Assembly: GCF_900174585.1 (NCBI RefSeq)
Contig: NZ_FWPT01000001.1
Span: 638,796 to 702,795 of the forward strand
Length of the DNA: 64,000 nucleotides
Origin: Parendozoicomonas haliclonae
GTDB lineage: Bacteria > Pseudomonadota > Gammaproteobacteria > Pseudomonadales > Endozoicomonadaceae
Direction of reading: 5' to 3'
The notes beneath the pieces are model-generated. The model saw nothing but the letters and a program-made list of their open reading frames with translations. It ran no database searches and was not told the origin of the DNA. The translations under genes and the position numbers were made by a program. Below are positions 7,767 through 17,193 of the stretch, piece by piece; positions within the stretch are counted from its first letter, which is position 1, and every line of letters starts with the position of its first letter.

Positions 7767-9863
7767 ATGAGCGCAATCAGCGTTAAATCGGTACTGACCA
7801 GCATAGGCAAGCGTAATGATTTGATGCTTGCCCTCCTGCTTGTATCCATTATTGTTCTGATCATTCTGCCAATGCCGACGGTATTGGTGGATTTGTTGAT
7901 TGCCCTGAACATGGGCATCTCCACCATTCTGTTGATGACGGCAATCTATCTCAAAGGGCCGCTAGAGTTTTCCACCTTCCCTTCGGTGCTTTTGGTCACC
8001 ACGCTGTTCCGACTGGCACTCTCGATTACCACAACCCGTTTGATTCTTCTGGAAGCTGATGCGGGCCAAATCGTATACACGTTCGGGAATTTTGTGGTCG
8101 GCGGTAATCTGACCGTTGGTATCGTAATCTTCCTGATCATTACCATTGTTCAGTTTCTGGTTATTACCAAAGGTTCCGAGCGGGTAGCGGAAGTATCAGC
8201 CCGTTTCTCTCTCGATGGTATGCCCGGTAAACAGATGAGTATCGACGCGGATATGCGTGGCGGTGCCATCGATATGGAAGAAGCCCAGCGTCGTCGGGGC
8301 CTGGTAGAGAAAGAGTCCCAGCTTTATGGTTCCATGGATGGCGCCATGAAGTTTGTAAAAGGTGACGCGATCGCCGGTCTGATCATCATCTTTGTAAACA
8401 TTGCCGCCGGTGTGAGTATTGGTGTTTTCAATAAGGGGATTCCTGCTGGTGAAGCCCTACAGCTTTACTCCATTCTGACTGTGGGGGACGGTCTGATCTC
8501 CCAGATTCCAGCCCTGCTGATCTCGATTACCGCCGGTATTATCGTAACCCGGGTATCTACCGAAGAAGCATCGGACTTGGGGAGTGAGATCGGCACCCAG
8601 CTGCTGGATAAGCCCAAAGCTCTTATGGTAGGCGGTGGTCTTTTACTTGGTTTTGCCATGGTTCCGGGATTCCCGACTCTCACCTTTCTGGCTCTGGCCG
8701 GGATGATTGGTGGCGGCGGCTTCTATCTCCTTAATAAGCGAACCAAAGAGGAAGAGTCTGGCGGCGAGGGTGGTATACCGGCTATGCAGGCAGCAGCGTC
8801 TGGCAAACCAGCCAAAGATCAGCGTCTCGACCAGCAGGAAGAATTTACCCAGACCCTGCCGTTGATTATTGATGTGCCAACAACGCTACAGAACCGGCTG
8901 GATACTAATGAGCTCAATAATGAACTGTTAAAGGTACGTAAAGCGCTCTATATGGATTTGGGGGTTCCTTTCCCCGGCATCCATCTACGTTTTAATGATT
9001 CACTGGAAGATGATCACTACAGCGTCATGCTGAACGAAGTGCCTGTTGCCCATGGTCACTTCCGTGAAGGGTATGTGTTTGCCCGGGAGCAGTCTGAGCA
9101 TCTTGATATGCTCAAGATTCCTTATGAAGGCGGCGAACAGTTTATCCCCAATCTGGATACGCTCTGGGTGAAGGAGAGCCGCAAGGGCGCGCTGGAAAAA
9201 GCCGGTGTGAGTTATATGAGTGATTCACAGGTTCTGACCAACCATCTGGCTTTTGTATTGAAGAAGTATGCGGAAGACTTTATCGGTATTCAGGAAACCC
9301 GCTTCCTGCTGGAAAAGATGGAAGACAGTTTTGGTGAATTGATAAAAGAAGTGCAGCGTCTGATTCCGGTGAACAAGATTGCTGAGATATTCCAGCGTCT
9401 GGTGTCGGAAGATATCTCTATCCGAAATCTGCGTACCATTCTGCAATCACTGGTGATCTGGGGACATAAAGAAAAGGAAGTAGTCCAGCTGACTGAATAT
9501 GTACGCGGCAGCCTGAAGCGTTATATCAGTTACAAATACAGTAATGGTCAGAATATTCTGCCGGTCTATCTGCTGGATCAGGATCTGGAGGATACGATTC
9601 GCAGCGGTATTCGACAGACGTCAGCCGGTGCCTATCTGGCTCTCGATCCAACGGTAACCGCGAAATTTGTTGAGAAGGTAAAAAGTACGGTTGGCAAGAT
9701 CGGACACCTGGATAACAAGCCGGTGATGATCACGGCTATGGATATCCGCCGTTATGTGCGCAAACTGTTGGAAGCAGAAGTGTATGAACTGGCCGTTCTT
9801 TCCCACCAGGAGCTGACCGAAGATATTACCGTTCAGCCTCTGGGGAGAATTTCTCTGAATTAA
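7767..9863 (+). CDS. sctV: T3SS export gate protein SctV (LcrD/FHIPEP family)
   Basis: A 698-residue export-apparatus protein. The N-terminal half is membrane-embedded with about eight hydrophobic segments and the FHIPEP signature region ([19 protein letters not shown], then [20 protein letters not shown]). A flexible acidic/Gly linker follows at about residues 325-365, then the cytoplasmic domain that forms the nonameric ring and receives chaperone-substrate complexes. Length and motifs agree with Yersinia YscV (704 residues). It is the last gene of the T3SS block in this window; a GNAT gene faces it 21 bases downstream with no clear terminator between. Confidence 0.96.
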   Translation: MSAISVKSVLTSIGKRNDLMLALLLVSIIVLIILPMPTVLVDLLIALNMGISTILLMTAIYLKGPLEFSTFPSVLLVTTLFRLALSITTTRLILLEADAGQIVYTFGNFVVGGNLTVGIVIFLIITIVQFLVITKGSERVAEVSARFSLDGMPGKQMSIDADMRGGAIDMEEAQRRRGLVEKESQLYGSMDGAMKFVKGDAIAGLIIIFVNIAAGVSIGVFNKGIPAGEALQLYSILTVGDGLISQIPALLISITAGIIVTRVSTEEASDLGSEIGTQLLDKPKALMVGGGLLLGFAMVPGFPTLTFLALAGMIGGGGFYLLNKRTKEEESGGEGGIPAMQAAASGKPAKDQRLDQQEEFTQTLPLIIDVPTTLQNRLDTNELNNELLKVRKALYMDLGVPFPGIHLRFNDSLEDDHYSVMLNEVPVAHGHFREGYVFAREQSEHLDMLKIPYEGGEQFIPNLDTLWVKESRKGALEKAGVSYMSDSQVLTNHLAFVLKKYAEDFIGIQETRFLLEKMEDSFGELIKEVQRLIPVNKIAEIFQRLVSEDISIRNLRTILQSLVIWGHKEKEVVQLTEYVRGSLKRYISYKYSNGQNILPVYLLDQDLEDTIRSGIRQTSAGAYLALDPTVTAKFVEKVKSTVGKIGHLDNKPVMITAMDIRRYVRKLLEAEVYELAVLSHQELTEDITVQPLGRISLN

Positions 9864-9884
9864 ATCTGAATTAAGAAAACAGGA

Positions 9885-10421
9885 TTAGTTCTTGGCTGGT
9901 GGCTTTTCGTTCAAGCGGGCATAAACATACTGGTCAAAGAACTGATCGTTCTTGAAAATATTCTTACGAAATACACCTTCCAGCTCAAAACCGCATTTCT
10001 GCAAAACCTTTTGGGAAGGCACGTTGTATTCCACAACATCCGCAAAAATGCGCTTTAATCCAAACTCTTCAAAGCAGTGGTTCACCATCCAGTCGACCGC
10101 TTTGGTCATCAGGCCATTGCCCCAGTAAGCCTCGCCAATCCAGAAGCCAATTTCGGCACTGTGACGATGGACATCGGGCTGAATCACGATCCCGATCTCA
10201 CCAATAGCTTCCTTGTTGTTGGCAATGCAGAAGCGTGTGCCCGCTTCATTATCACGGACATACTGAATCCAGTTGCGAGCCAGCTCAATGGTGTAGGGGT
10301 GAGGAAAACACTCCCGCTGGTTTATGGCGATATTAGGGTTGTCGCCATTGCGGGACAGCCCTGAGGCGTCGCCATAAAGAAAGTTACGAATGACGAATCC
10401 ATCGCCAATGGGGTGTTCCAT
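9885..10421 (-). CDS. GNAT N-acetyltransferase (RimJ/RimL type)
   Basis: A 178-residue GNAT-fold acetyltransferase. It shows the RimJ/RimL-like pattern: I-EIGFWIGEAYWGNGLMTKAV, which contains the acetyl-CoA pyrophosphate loop (W-G-N-G), and the C-terminal NVPSQKVLQKCGFELEG motif for the CoA pantetheine end. The family acetylates N-terminal or small-molecule amines; the substrate cannot be read from the sequence. It is a single gene convergent with sctV and is probably not functionally linked to the T3SS. Confidence 0.88.
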   Translation of the reverse strand: MEHPIGDGFVIRNFLYGDASGLSRNGDNPNIAINQRECFPHPYTIELARNWIQYVRDNEAGTRFCIANNKEAIGEIGIVIQPDVHRHSAEIGFWIGEAYWGNGLMTKAVDWMVNHCFEEFGLKRIFADVVEYNVPSQKVLQKCGFELEGVFRKNIFKNDQFFDQYVYARLNEKPPAKN

Positions 10422-10629
10422 CCTGAAACCCTGTTTCTGTGCACAGGGTATTTATCGGCTGCCGGAGAGCTTGGGTTAGAGCTGTTTTCAGACTGTTGTT
10501 CGGTGCTTCTGCCCGCTCGTAACGGAAATAGCGTTTTGGCTGATTTATGCCAGTATTGCTGATGTTTACGGACAATGGGGATGTCGCTGCGCTGCTGGGA
10601 AGAGTCCATAAGTCTACTGAGGTTGTGTC

Positions 10630-12054
10630 ATGAATGTGCTTGGCTATCTGCAGTCGTTGGGCAAGGCATTGATGCTTCCGATCGCCGTACTGCCTGTTGC
10701 AGCGCTCCTATTACGGCTGGGGCAGCCAGATCTCTTAAATATTGCTTTTATTGCTAAAGCGGGCGATGCCATTTTCAGTCACCTGCCCATCTTGTTTGCC
10801 ATGGGGATTGCCGTTGGGCTGTCCTGCGATGGTGCGGGTGCAGCGGCTCTGGCTGGAGCTGTTGGTTATTTTATTCTTACGGCTGCATCCGGAACCATTA
10901 ATGATTCCATCAATATGTCCTTTTTCGGGGGGATAATTGCCGGTGTTGTTGCCGGTCACAGTTATAACCGTTTCCATGATGTGGAACTGCCTTCTTATCT
11001 GGGCTTTTTTTCCGGCCAGCGTCTGGTTCCCATTGTTACCGGATTGTTTATGTTGTTGATTGCCTGGGGGGCAGGCTATGTCTGGCCAACGGTCCAGGCG
11101 GGTATTGATGCCTTTGGTCGTGGCGTTTCTGAATCGGGCTCTCTGGGGCACTTTGTCTATGGCGTACTGAATCGCGGACTGATTCCATTTGGCTTGCACC
11201 ATGTATTGAACTCTTACTTCTGGTTTGGGCTCGGAGAGTTCGCCAGCGATGCTGGCACGGTTGTGACTGGTGATTTAAATCGTTTTTTTGTGGGGGATAA
11301 AACTGCTGGTGTGTTTATGACTGGTTTCTTTCCAGTGATGATGTTTGGTCTTCCAGCTGCTGCGCTGGCCATGTATCTCGCCGCCAGAAAGGAGCGTAAG
11401 ACCCAAGTGGGCGGTGTTCTACTTTCTGTCGGGCTAACAGCCTTTCTGACCGGTATTACCGAACCGGTTGAGTTTCTGTTTATGTTTCTCGCTCCTGTTC
11501 TTTATATCACCCATGCAATTTTGACAGGGCTTTCTCTGGTGGTCACTAACGGTATGGGAACACTGCATGGTTTTGGTTTTTCAGCCGGTTTGTTTGACTT
11601 TGCCTTGAATTGGGGGCTGGCCACCAATCCTGCAACATTGATAGGTATCGGGCTGGCCTTTGGAGCCGCTTACTTTGTCGTGTTTTACTTTCTGATCAAA
11701 ATGCTGAATCTGAAAACTCTTGGCCGTGAGGATGTTTGGGAAAGCACTGTACCCATACCTGCTGAGAAAAAGGGTGCAGATAACGTCATTAAAGAAAGCA
11801 GCTTCCCGGTTGATCCAGAAGTTCAGAGCATTCTTCAAGCGCTGGGTGGTTTGGAAAATATTATTGAGATTGATGCCTGTATCACCCGGATGCGGCTGAC
11901 TCTAAGAAATTCCTCTGTTGTGGATGAACCGGCATTAATGCTGGCAGGAGCATCAGGAGTCGTCCGGCTTGGCAGCCAGAATCTGCAGATCATTCTGGGA
12001 GCAAAGGCTGAGGTTATCTGCAGACAAATAAAGAAACTACAGCGCCTTTCATAA
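10630..12054 (+). CDS. PTS EIICB permease, GlcNAc/glucose family
   Basis: A 474-residue phosphotransferase permease. Residues 1-375 are the membrane EIIC domain with about ten helices, including the signature GVFMTGFFPVMMFGLP and GITEPVEFLFMF (the sugar-binding E in TEP). Residues ~395-470 form the EIIB domain with the phosphorylated cysteine in DACITRMR (Cys417). The FMTGFFPVMMFGLP segment and overall layout are closest, from memory, to NagE (N-acetylglucosamine). No EIIA domain is attached, so phosphate must come from an EIIA encoded elsewhere. No sugar-metabolism gene is adjacent, so the substrate call is tentative; chitin-derived GlcNAc would suit a marine host-associated bacterium. Confidence 0.85.
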   Translation: MNVLGYLQSLGKALMLPIAVLPVAALLLRLGQPDLLNIAFIAKAGDAIFSHLPILFAMGIAVGLSCDGAGAAALAGAVGYFILTAASGTINDSINMSFFGGIIAGVVAGHSYNRFHDVELPSYLGFFSGQRLVPIVTGLFMLLIAWGAGYVWPTVQAGIDAFGRGVSESGSLGHFVYGVLNRGLIPFGLHHVLNSYFWFGLGEFASDAGTVVTGDLNRFFVGDKTAGVFMTGFFPVMMFGLPAAALAMYLAARKERKTQVGGVLLSVGLTAFLTGITEPVEFLFMFLAPVLYITHAILTGLSLVVTNGMGTLHGFGFSAGLFDFALNWGLATNPATLIGIGLAFGAAYFVVFYFLIKMLNLKTLGREDVWESTVPIPAEKKGADNVIKESSFPVDPEVQSILQALGGLENIIEIDACITRMRLTLRNSSVVDEPALMLAGASGVVRLGSQNLQIILGAKAEVICRQIKKLQRLS

Positions 12055-12262
12055 ATGAAAACAATCGAGCTGAATATTGGAACCGGAATCAACATTTATC
12101 TGGCTATCTTTAACATAGGGTAACGTTCGGTTTGTTTTCTTCGAGCTGGATTTCACTTTGTCACAAAAGCCGAACATCTACGGGGAACTTTTCTGATTCA
12201 GAAAGACAATCCGCTGCTAATCTTCCAAACCCAAAGAATAAACCGGATAAGGCGCGGCTCGA

Positions 12263-12823
12263 ATGTCGGAAGCTTATTCCAACAAAATGATTCAACTGCG
12301 GACACTTGGCCTGCTGGTCATGCTATCAGTGCTGGTGGCCTGTGCTTTTAGTTTTCGGGGGCAGGCTGTACAAAGTCATACCAGAGTCTCTGCTGGTCCG
12401 GCGGCAATCCAGGTGCTTGGCAGTATTGAAGAAGTTCATCTGGGTGGTGTGGACTTTCCTCTGGATGCACGTGTTGATACCGGTGCTGACTTGTCCTCGC
12501 TGGATGCCCGTAATATTCAGGAATTCACTAAAGATAATAAGCCATGGGTTTGTTTTCAGGTCTGTAATCGCCAGAGTGGTCATAGCGTTGAAATCAAACT
12601 GCCAGTTACAGGCTTCGTGAAAATTAAACGGCATGGTCAGGAGAGCCAATGTCGGCCAGTGGTTACACTTCCTATGATGCTCGGTGATAAAAAAGTGAAC
12701 ACGGATTTTACTCTGGTGAATCGCAGCAACTTCCGCCAGCCAATTCTGATTGGGCGAAGCTATCTGGATGGCCGAGCCTTGGTGGATGTCAGTCAAAAAT
12801 ACCTCGCCAGCGCACCTCGATAA
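12263..12823 (+). CDS. Retropepsin-like (Zn-protease domain family) lipoprotein
   Basis: A 186-residue exported protein of the family long annotated as ATP-dependent Zn protease (PF05618), now viewed as retropepsin-like aspartic endopeptidases. The motif VDTGADLSSLDA (Asp72) holds the D-T-G catalytic triplet, and a later LIGRSYLDG matches the second conserved segment (ILIGR). A hydrophobic N-terminus ends in LVAC (Cys27), a plausible lipobox, so it may be anchored in the membrane. An internal ATG at 12287 would give a shorter n-region. The gene stands alone; the rimK gene that often accompanies relatives is not nearby. Confidence 0.75.
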   Translation: MSEAYSNKMIQLRTLGLLVMLSVLVACAFSFRGQAVQSHTRVSAGPAAIQVLGSIEEVHLGGVDFPLDARVDTGADLSSLDARNIQEFTKDNKPWVCFQVCNRQSGHSVEIKLPVTGFVKIKRHGQESQCRPVVTLPMMLGDKKVNTDFTLVNRSNFRQPILIGRSYLDGRALVDVSQKYLASAPR

Positions 12824-13138
12824 CCCATGAAGTCATATCTGTGTTATTGCTGATGATGGGCACACTGTGACGAAATTTGTCATCACATTGCTGATAGTCG
12901 AAAGCCATCTCTTTATACGACAATGTTTTTGTGTTGTGATGAAGTCGACATTTTGGGGATTACATGGCTGACAAGTCTGTGGGCAAAAGGCTTGTCAATC
13001 TGGCTCAATAATTGCTGAGGCAGTAGTATGGGTCAGGAGTTTTTGATTTTCAGCGAGCCTGATTACACAAGATCAAAAGCACCATGGGTAAGGATGAAGC
13101 CCAGATAATAATTCTAAAAAAGTGAGGGTAGCTCAAGG
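12824..13138 (+). other. Gene-free stretch between the retropepsin-like gene and the GGDEF gene
   Basis: This 315-base stretch has no convincing reading frame or RNA. It ends with a GAGGG ribosome binding site (about 13124-13128) ahead of the ATG at 13139. It probably holds the promoter of the diguanylate cyclase gene, but I see no clear boxes. Confidence 0.3.
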
Positions 13139-14935
13139 ATGAAGTGGGCTTTCCAGATACTGATGCTTGTCAGTGGATGTCTGGCGCTGCTCGTTTATGG
13201 CAGCCAGTCTGAAGAGACAGCATGGGTATTTGAAACCAATGCGGGCCGGTTCAGGCTTTATGGCAGTGAAATTGAGATGATGGCCCTGGATATGGTCATA
13301 GCTCTTGCTGTTTATAATTTCTGTATTTTCGTTCGTGCGCTCAAACGCAGCTACTTTGAGTACTTTCTCTATTCTCTGCTGGCAGGTCTATACATTGCGG
13401 CTGTTGGCTATGAACGTGAAATTGGACAACCTCTTGTTATTTTGGGCGGAGTCTTTGCCAGTCAGCTGATTTTACTGCTTATGGTTCTGTCGGTTATCCA
13501 GTTTCAGCTTTCTTTGTTGCACTTCCAGTTTCGCCAGACGCTTGAGTGGAACCCTCGTATCGTCAGTATCTGGCTGGTTGTCGCGCTGTGTGTACTCATT
13601 TCCGCCAATATCGCAGGCATAACACTTGTTGATGCTGGTTGGATCAATGCTCTCGTTATAGCTCTCTCCGGTTTGTTTATCACCGCTTGCCTGTATCTGA
13701 TGTACAAAGGTTATGAGCATGCTTCCTATCTGGTCGTAGGGTGGCTGGCCTTGGGGTTCGGCTTTCTTGGTCAGGAAGTCCGGGGGATGACGTTTTTTGA
13801 AGCGTTTGATGTTTACCTGCAGCTCACTGTTCCTGTCGGGCTGGTGGTGCAGGTCATTGCCAACAGTCTGGCACTCTCGGCATTTACCAATGAGCGCTTT
13901 CGCCATTACCAGCAGGGCTATGTGTTACTGGAAAATAATCTGCAGCGGGAGCAAAACCAGCGTCGTGTCTACAACGATGCTGTACGGCAGTATCTTCATA
14001 ATATCCCGTCTATGGATGAGCAGACTGTTGGTACCCGACTCCTTGAAGTTCTGAACAACCTTCTTCCAATTGATTCTTCGGTTGTTATTGCTTGGCGTGA
14101 AGGAAAGTTGAAAGTGATCTCGCTGACCTTCAGCTCAAAGGTGATTTATGAGCGAATTGTAGAAGGTCAGGACAGTCAGCTGGAAAACATTGCCAGACAG
14201 GGGCAGATTACCAGCCTGCCACCCTCTCCAGAGAATATGAGTGTCGGGACAATCAATCTGGTGCCGGTCTACTGGGATTCTCAATCCTGGATTCTGGTGG
14301 CTATGCAGCCAAGTATCGGCAATAACCTCAAGGCTGCAGAGTTGCAGCTTTGTCTTGATATCTCCAATCATGCCTGCACCCTGTTTATGGCCAGCAGCAA
14401 TTTCCGGAAGCTGCAACATGAAGCGGATATGGATGGTCTGACCGGAATGTACAATCGCCGCGCCTTTATGCGTGAGTCGGCAAGTGTCGTGCACCGCTTA
14501 CGGGAAGATCACCAGAACTTCTCTTTGCTTTATATGGATATTGATCAGTTCAAAATACTGAATGACAGCTACGGTCATGCCTTTGGCGATCATGTCCTCA
14601 AACAGTTTGCTGAAGTGTGTCGGGATAATCTCCGTGACCGTGACTTGCTGGCCCGCCCCGGCGGTGAAGAGTTTTTGGCGCTGTTGCCTAAGGCTGATGT
14701 GAATACTGCCTTTGTGGTAGCGGAGCGCATTAGAAAAGGCCTAGCTGAACTGCAGTTTACCGAGCTGGGAACGGGCTACGTAACGGTCAGTATTGGTGTC
14801 AGTGACAGTGCTACCCACGGCTACGACATTCCTCATCTTATGGGAAAGGCTGATCGGGCTCTCTACCGTGCCAAAGCCAATGGTCGTAACCGGACTGTTG
14901 TTAATGATGGTGATATGACGCTTTCGCGGCTTTAA
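13139..14935 (+). CDS. Membrane diguanylate cyclase (7TM-type sensor, GAF-like, GGDEF)
   Basis: A 598-residue protein predicted to make cyclic di-GMP. An N-terminal membrane region of about seven helices (residues ~40-245) resembles 7TMR-DISM sensor domains and lacks the usual large periplasmic domain. A short coiled coil and a GAF-like middle region follow, then the GGDEF domain. The active-site loop GGEEF is intact (residues 508-512), and RDRD stands at the correct place before it for an inhibitory I-site (RxxD), so product feedback is likely. DMDGLTGMYNRRAF marks the domain start. No EAL domain is present. The input signal is unknown. Confidence 0.92.
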   Translation: MKWAFQILMLVSGCLALLVYGSQSEETAWVFETNAGRFRLYGSEIEMMALDMVIALAVYNFCIFVRALKRSYFEYFLYSLLAGLYIAAVGYEREIGQPLVILGGVFASQLILLLMVLSVIQFQLSLLHFQFRQTLEWNPRIVSIWLVVALCVLISANIAGITLVDAGWINALVIALSGLFITACLYLMYKGYEHASYLVVGWLALGFGFLGQEVRGMTFFEAFDVYLQLTVPVGLVVQVIANSLALSAFTNERFRHYQQGYVLLENNLQREQNQRRVYNDAVRQYLHNIPSMDEQTVGTRLLEVLNNLLPIDSSVVIAWREGKLKVISLTFSSKVIYERIVEGQDSQLENIARQGQITSLPPSPENMSVGTINLVPVYWDSQSWILVAMQPSIGNNLKAAELQLCLDISNHACTLFMASSNFRKLQHEADMDGLTGMYNRRAFMRESASVVHRLREDHQNFSLLYMDIDQFKILNDSYGHAFGDHVLKQFAEVCRDNLRDRDLLARPGGEEFLALLPKADVNTAFVVAERIRKGLAELQFTELGTGYVTVSIGVSDSATHGYDIPHLMGKADRALYRAKANGRNRTVVNDGDMTLSRL

Positions 14936-15075
14936 ACCAATTTTGGTAACAAAAAAATAATTATCCCTGCCCTACCTGCGTAGATTCCCATCTGTCAGCT
15001 GACATAGAATATCGTCAGTTGATTCCTTTCTATTACTGCTGCTGACTTTTTAAACATTTAACTGGTCGTGTAACC

Positions 15076-16962
15076 ATGTGGACATTTCCTTTTCGCAAAG
15101 GATTGAATCAGGCCAAAAAGCATAACGATCAGTTGGCACTGGAAGTTCGCGGGCAGCGCTTCCTGGAAAAAATTGCCAGCGCACCTCATAAAGAACCCAT
15201 GGGTGTCACTCTGATGATGCTGGCCTGGACGGCCGGTCCGGTGACCCTTCTTACTGTGACCGCCGCCACCTGGATTGGTTATGGCGAGCCCATGGACCTT
15301 GAGCGGGCGACCTACTTCCTTGCCTACTCAGTGATTGCCGGCCTGCTGGGTATTATCACCAAGGTTATTTACAACACCACCCATGGTCGTCGGGAAAGCC
15401 AGGATGCCCGGGTGCTTCTTGAGCTGGTGGATCGCCTGCCGGAAATTATTTATATGGTCCGGGACTTGCGGCTTGCCAACCTGGGGACGGATAACCGCCG
15501 AATAGAATCCGCTGGTATCTTGCTGCGTAAATTTGACCTTGGCCCGGAATGGGTGGCCTGTGCGATTGAGGATCTGACCGGGAATCAGGAACTCGCCAAA
15601 AGCGCTGAACGTATTGAGTTGTACCGCCGTGCCGGTCTCTATAACCGTATGAATGATCTGGTGCAGTCCATTTCTGAGCTGGCCTCCGAGCATGTGAATG
15701 AGTTGCGTCAGACTCACCCGCGCATCGCAGCGGCCATGGCTTCAAGACTGAAAGGGCAGGCACCGGATATTCGGCAGGGGCAGCCTCGGGAGCGATTGTT
15801 CCTCGAACGTATTCTGGCTGCCATTGATGAAGATAATGAAGAGCTGATAACCCTGCCTGATGTTGAGCACTTGCTGGCACTCTGTTTTGAGCTGGTGTGT
15901 GGTCGCAGCATCACCTATCTCAAGGTGGAATACACTGGTGGTGACTGGAACCTGACCAAAGCCATTGATCGTCTTGAGCGTTGTCGTAATGACTACCGAC
16001 TGGCGCGTGCGCGGGTGTACAGTCGCCTCAGGGCTCTGGCAGCGTATATCGATTATGTGTTCCCGGCTGAGGACAATATCGCCTCTTCTCAGGGGTTGAG
16101 TATGCGTGTGTTGATGGATGCTGGCATTGAAGGAATCAACCGGCTGACTCAGGATGTGAACAGCTGCCGTCGGCAGGTGAATACTTCGGGGCGCAATATT
16201 TCCGAGTTGAAAATGCGGTTGGCGCAGTTGGTCAAAGCTCTGAATCTTTATCGTGCTGTGAATGATGCCTGGCAGAAAGAAGGCCGGGAAGGGCGGCGCT
16301 TTAATCGGGCACTAAAGGTCTGGCAGCAGAGAAGCCGCAACTGGCAGCAGGAAGGTGGTCTGGGGCTGAAGCGTGGGCTGTTGATCTCCGAGCAAACTGT
16401 TGCGCTGGACGATGAAGATAAAATAACTGTTGCGCGGGAGCTGTCCCGCTGGCTGGAAGAGAATCGTATCCGGCGTTACAGCCGAGGCGGCAAGATTGAA
16501 GAAAAGGTACTGACCATCACCCGTGCCCGGGAACTGGCGATTGAGGCTGTGTTGATCCTCAATCCTCATATTCATCTGCATGATCCGGAAATCCAGCGGG
16601 CGGTGGACAGTTCACCGCTCTCAACCATGGCACCGTTGGAGCCGGGAATGAGTCCGATGACCAAAGCAGCGCTGGGACAGGCCATGGCGAACGCTATCCA
16701 GGTTGATTTGGCGGACATGGCCGAAAAGCTGGCTCAGAACTTGATTCGCTATTATCGCGTGCCACTGACGGCCGGAACCATCGACTTCCTGGTGGATAAA
16801 TATCACGCCAGTCGTTCGCGTCTTGAGTTTATTGCCGAGCATGAAACACCGCAGTCTCCGGGTAGTATCAATGCCGGTTCAACCATGACCCTGCCGGAGG
16901 TTCCTCGGCATTGGGAAAGCACAATTTACAATGCCCGCCGCACCCTGGACCTGCTTAAATAA
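15076..16962 (+). CDS. Unrecognised 628-residue membrane-anchored protein
   Basis: I do not recognise this protein. It has two hydrophobic segments near the N-terminus (about residues 43-66 and 80-100), which would place the remaining ~525 residues on one side of the membrane. That part is rich in Arg, Leu and Glu and reads as mostly alpha-helical with coiled-coil-like stretches. No nucleotide-binding, protease or secretion motif is visible. The coding pattern and base composition match the neighbours, so it is a real gene. It lies between a diguanylate cyclase and cydA and appears to be monocistronic. Confidence 0.8.
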   Translation: MWTFPFRKGLNQAKKHNDQLALEVRGQRFLEKIASAPHKEPMGVTLMMLAWTAGPVTLLTVTAATWIGYGEPMDLERATYFLAYSVIAGLLGIITKVIYNTTHGRRESQDARVLLELVDRLPEIIYMVRDLRLANLGTDNRRIESAGILLRKFDLGPEWVACAIEDLTGNQELAKSAERIELYRRAGLYNRMNDLVQSISELASEHVNELRQTHPRIAAAMASRLKGQAPDIRQGQPRERLFLERILAAIDEDNEELITLPDVEHLLALCFELVCGRSITYLKVEYTGGDWNLTKAIDRLERCRNDYRLARARVYSRLRALAAYIDYVFPAEDNIASSQGLSMRVLMDAGIEGINRLTQDVNSCRRQVNTSGRNISELKMRLAQLVKALNLYRAVNDAWQKEGREGRRFNRALKVWQQRSRNWQQEGGLGLKRGLLISEQTVALDDEDKITVARELSRWLEENRIRRYSRGGKIEEKVLTITRARELAIEAVLILNPHIHLHDPEIQRAVDSSPLSTMAPLEPGMSPMTKAALGQAMANAIQVDLADMAEKLAQNLIRYYRVPLTAGTIDFLVDKYHASRSRLEFIAEHETPQSPGSINAGSTMTLPEVPRHWESTIYNARRTLDLLK

Positions 16963-16974
16963 GCTCGTCCAGGG
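16943..16974 (+). terminator. Hairpin over the stop codon of the 628-residue protein gene
   Basis: CCCTGGAC (16943-16950) pairs with GTCCAGGG (16967-16974), with an inner GCTTA/TAAGC pairing. The stop codon lies in the loop side. There is no U-rich tail, so it may protect the mRNA 3' end or end transcription with help from a factor. Confidence 0.4.
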
Positions 16975-17037
16975 CATATCTCATAGTTATTCCTAATCAG
17001 GCTGATAGAAAAGATTTGTCGGCACTATGTTGATTTG

Positions 17038-17080
17038 TTGACTTGTGTCAAGCGGCATATTTCTCTTACAGCACTATAAT
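17038..17080 (+). promoter_or_regulatory. FNR/Anr-type promoter of cydABX
   Basis: TTGAC-TTGT-GTCAA at 17038-17051 is a perfect inverted repeat with the spacing of an FNR/Anr box (consensus TTGAT-N4-ATCAA). A perfect -10 box TATAAT lies at 17075-17080. If transcription starts near 17086, the box is centred at about -41.5, the class II position where FNR activates transcription. This suggests low-oxygen induction of the bd oxidase, as expected for a high-affinity oxidase. The site is seen in the sequence; activation is inferred. Confidence 0.75.
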
Positions 17081-17193
17081 TGCGTGTCTTACTTACTTGG
17101 TGTGGCACTGCGCTACGTCAGCTCTCCTAATGCTAATAATATCCGCTCTCATGCAGTGCTTTCCGAAATGAAACTCACGGATGTTCCCTTGCC

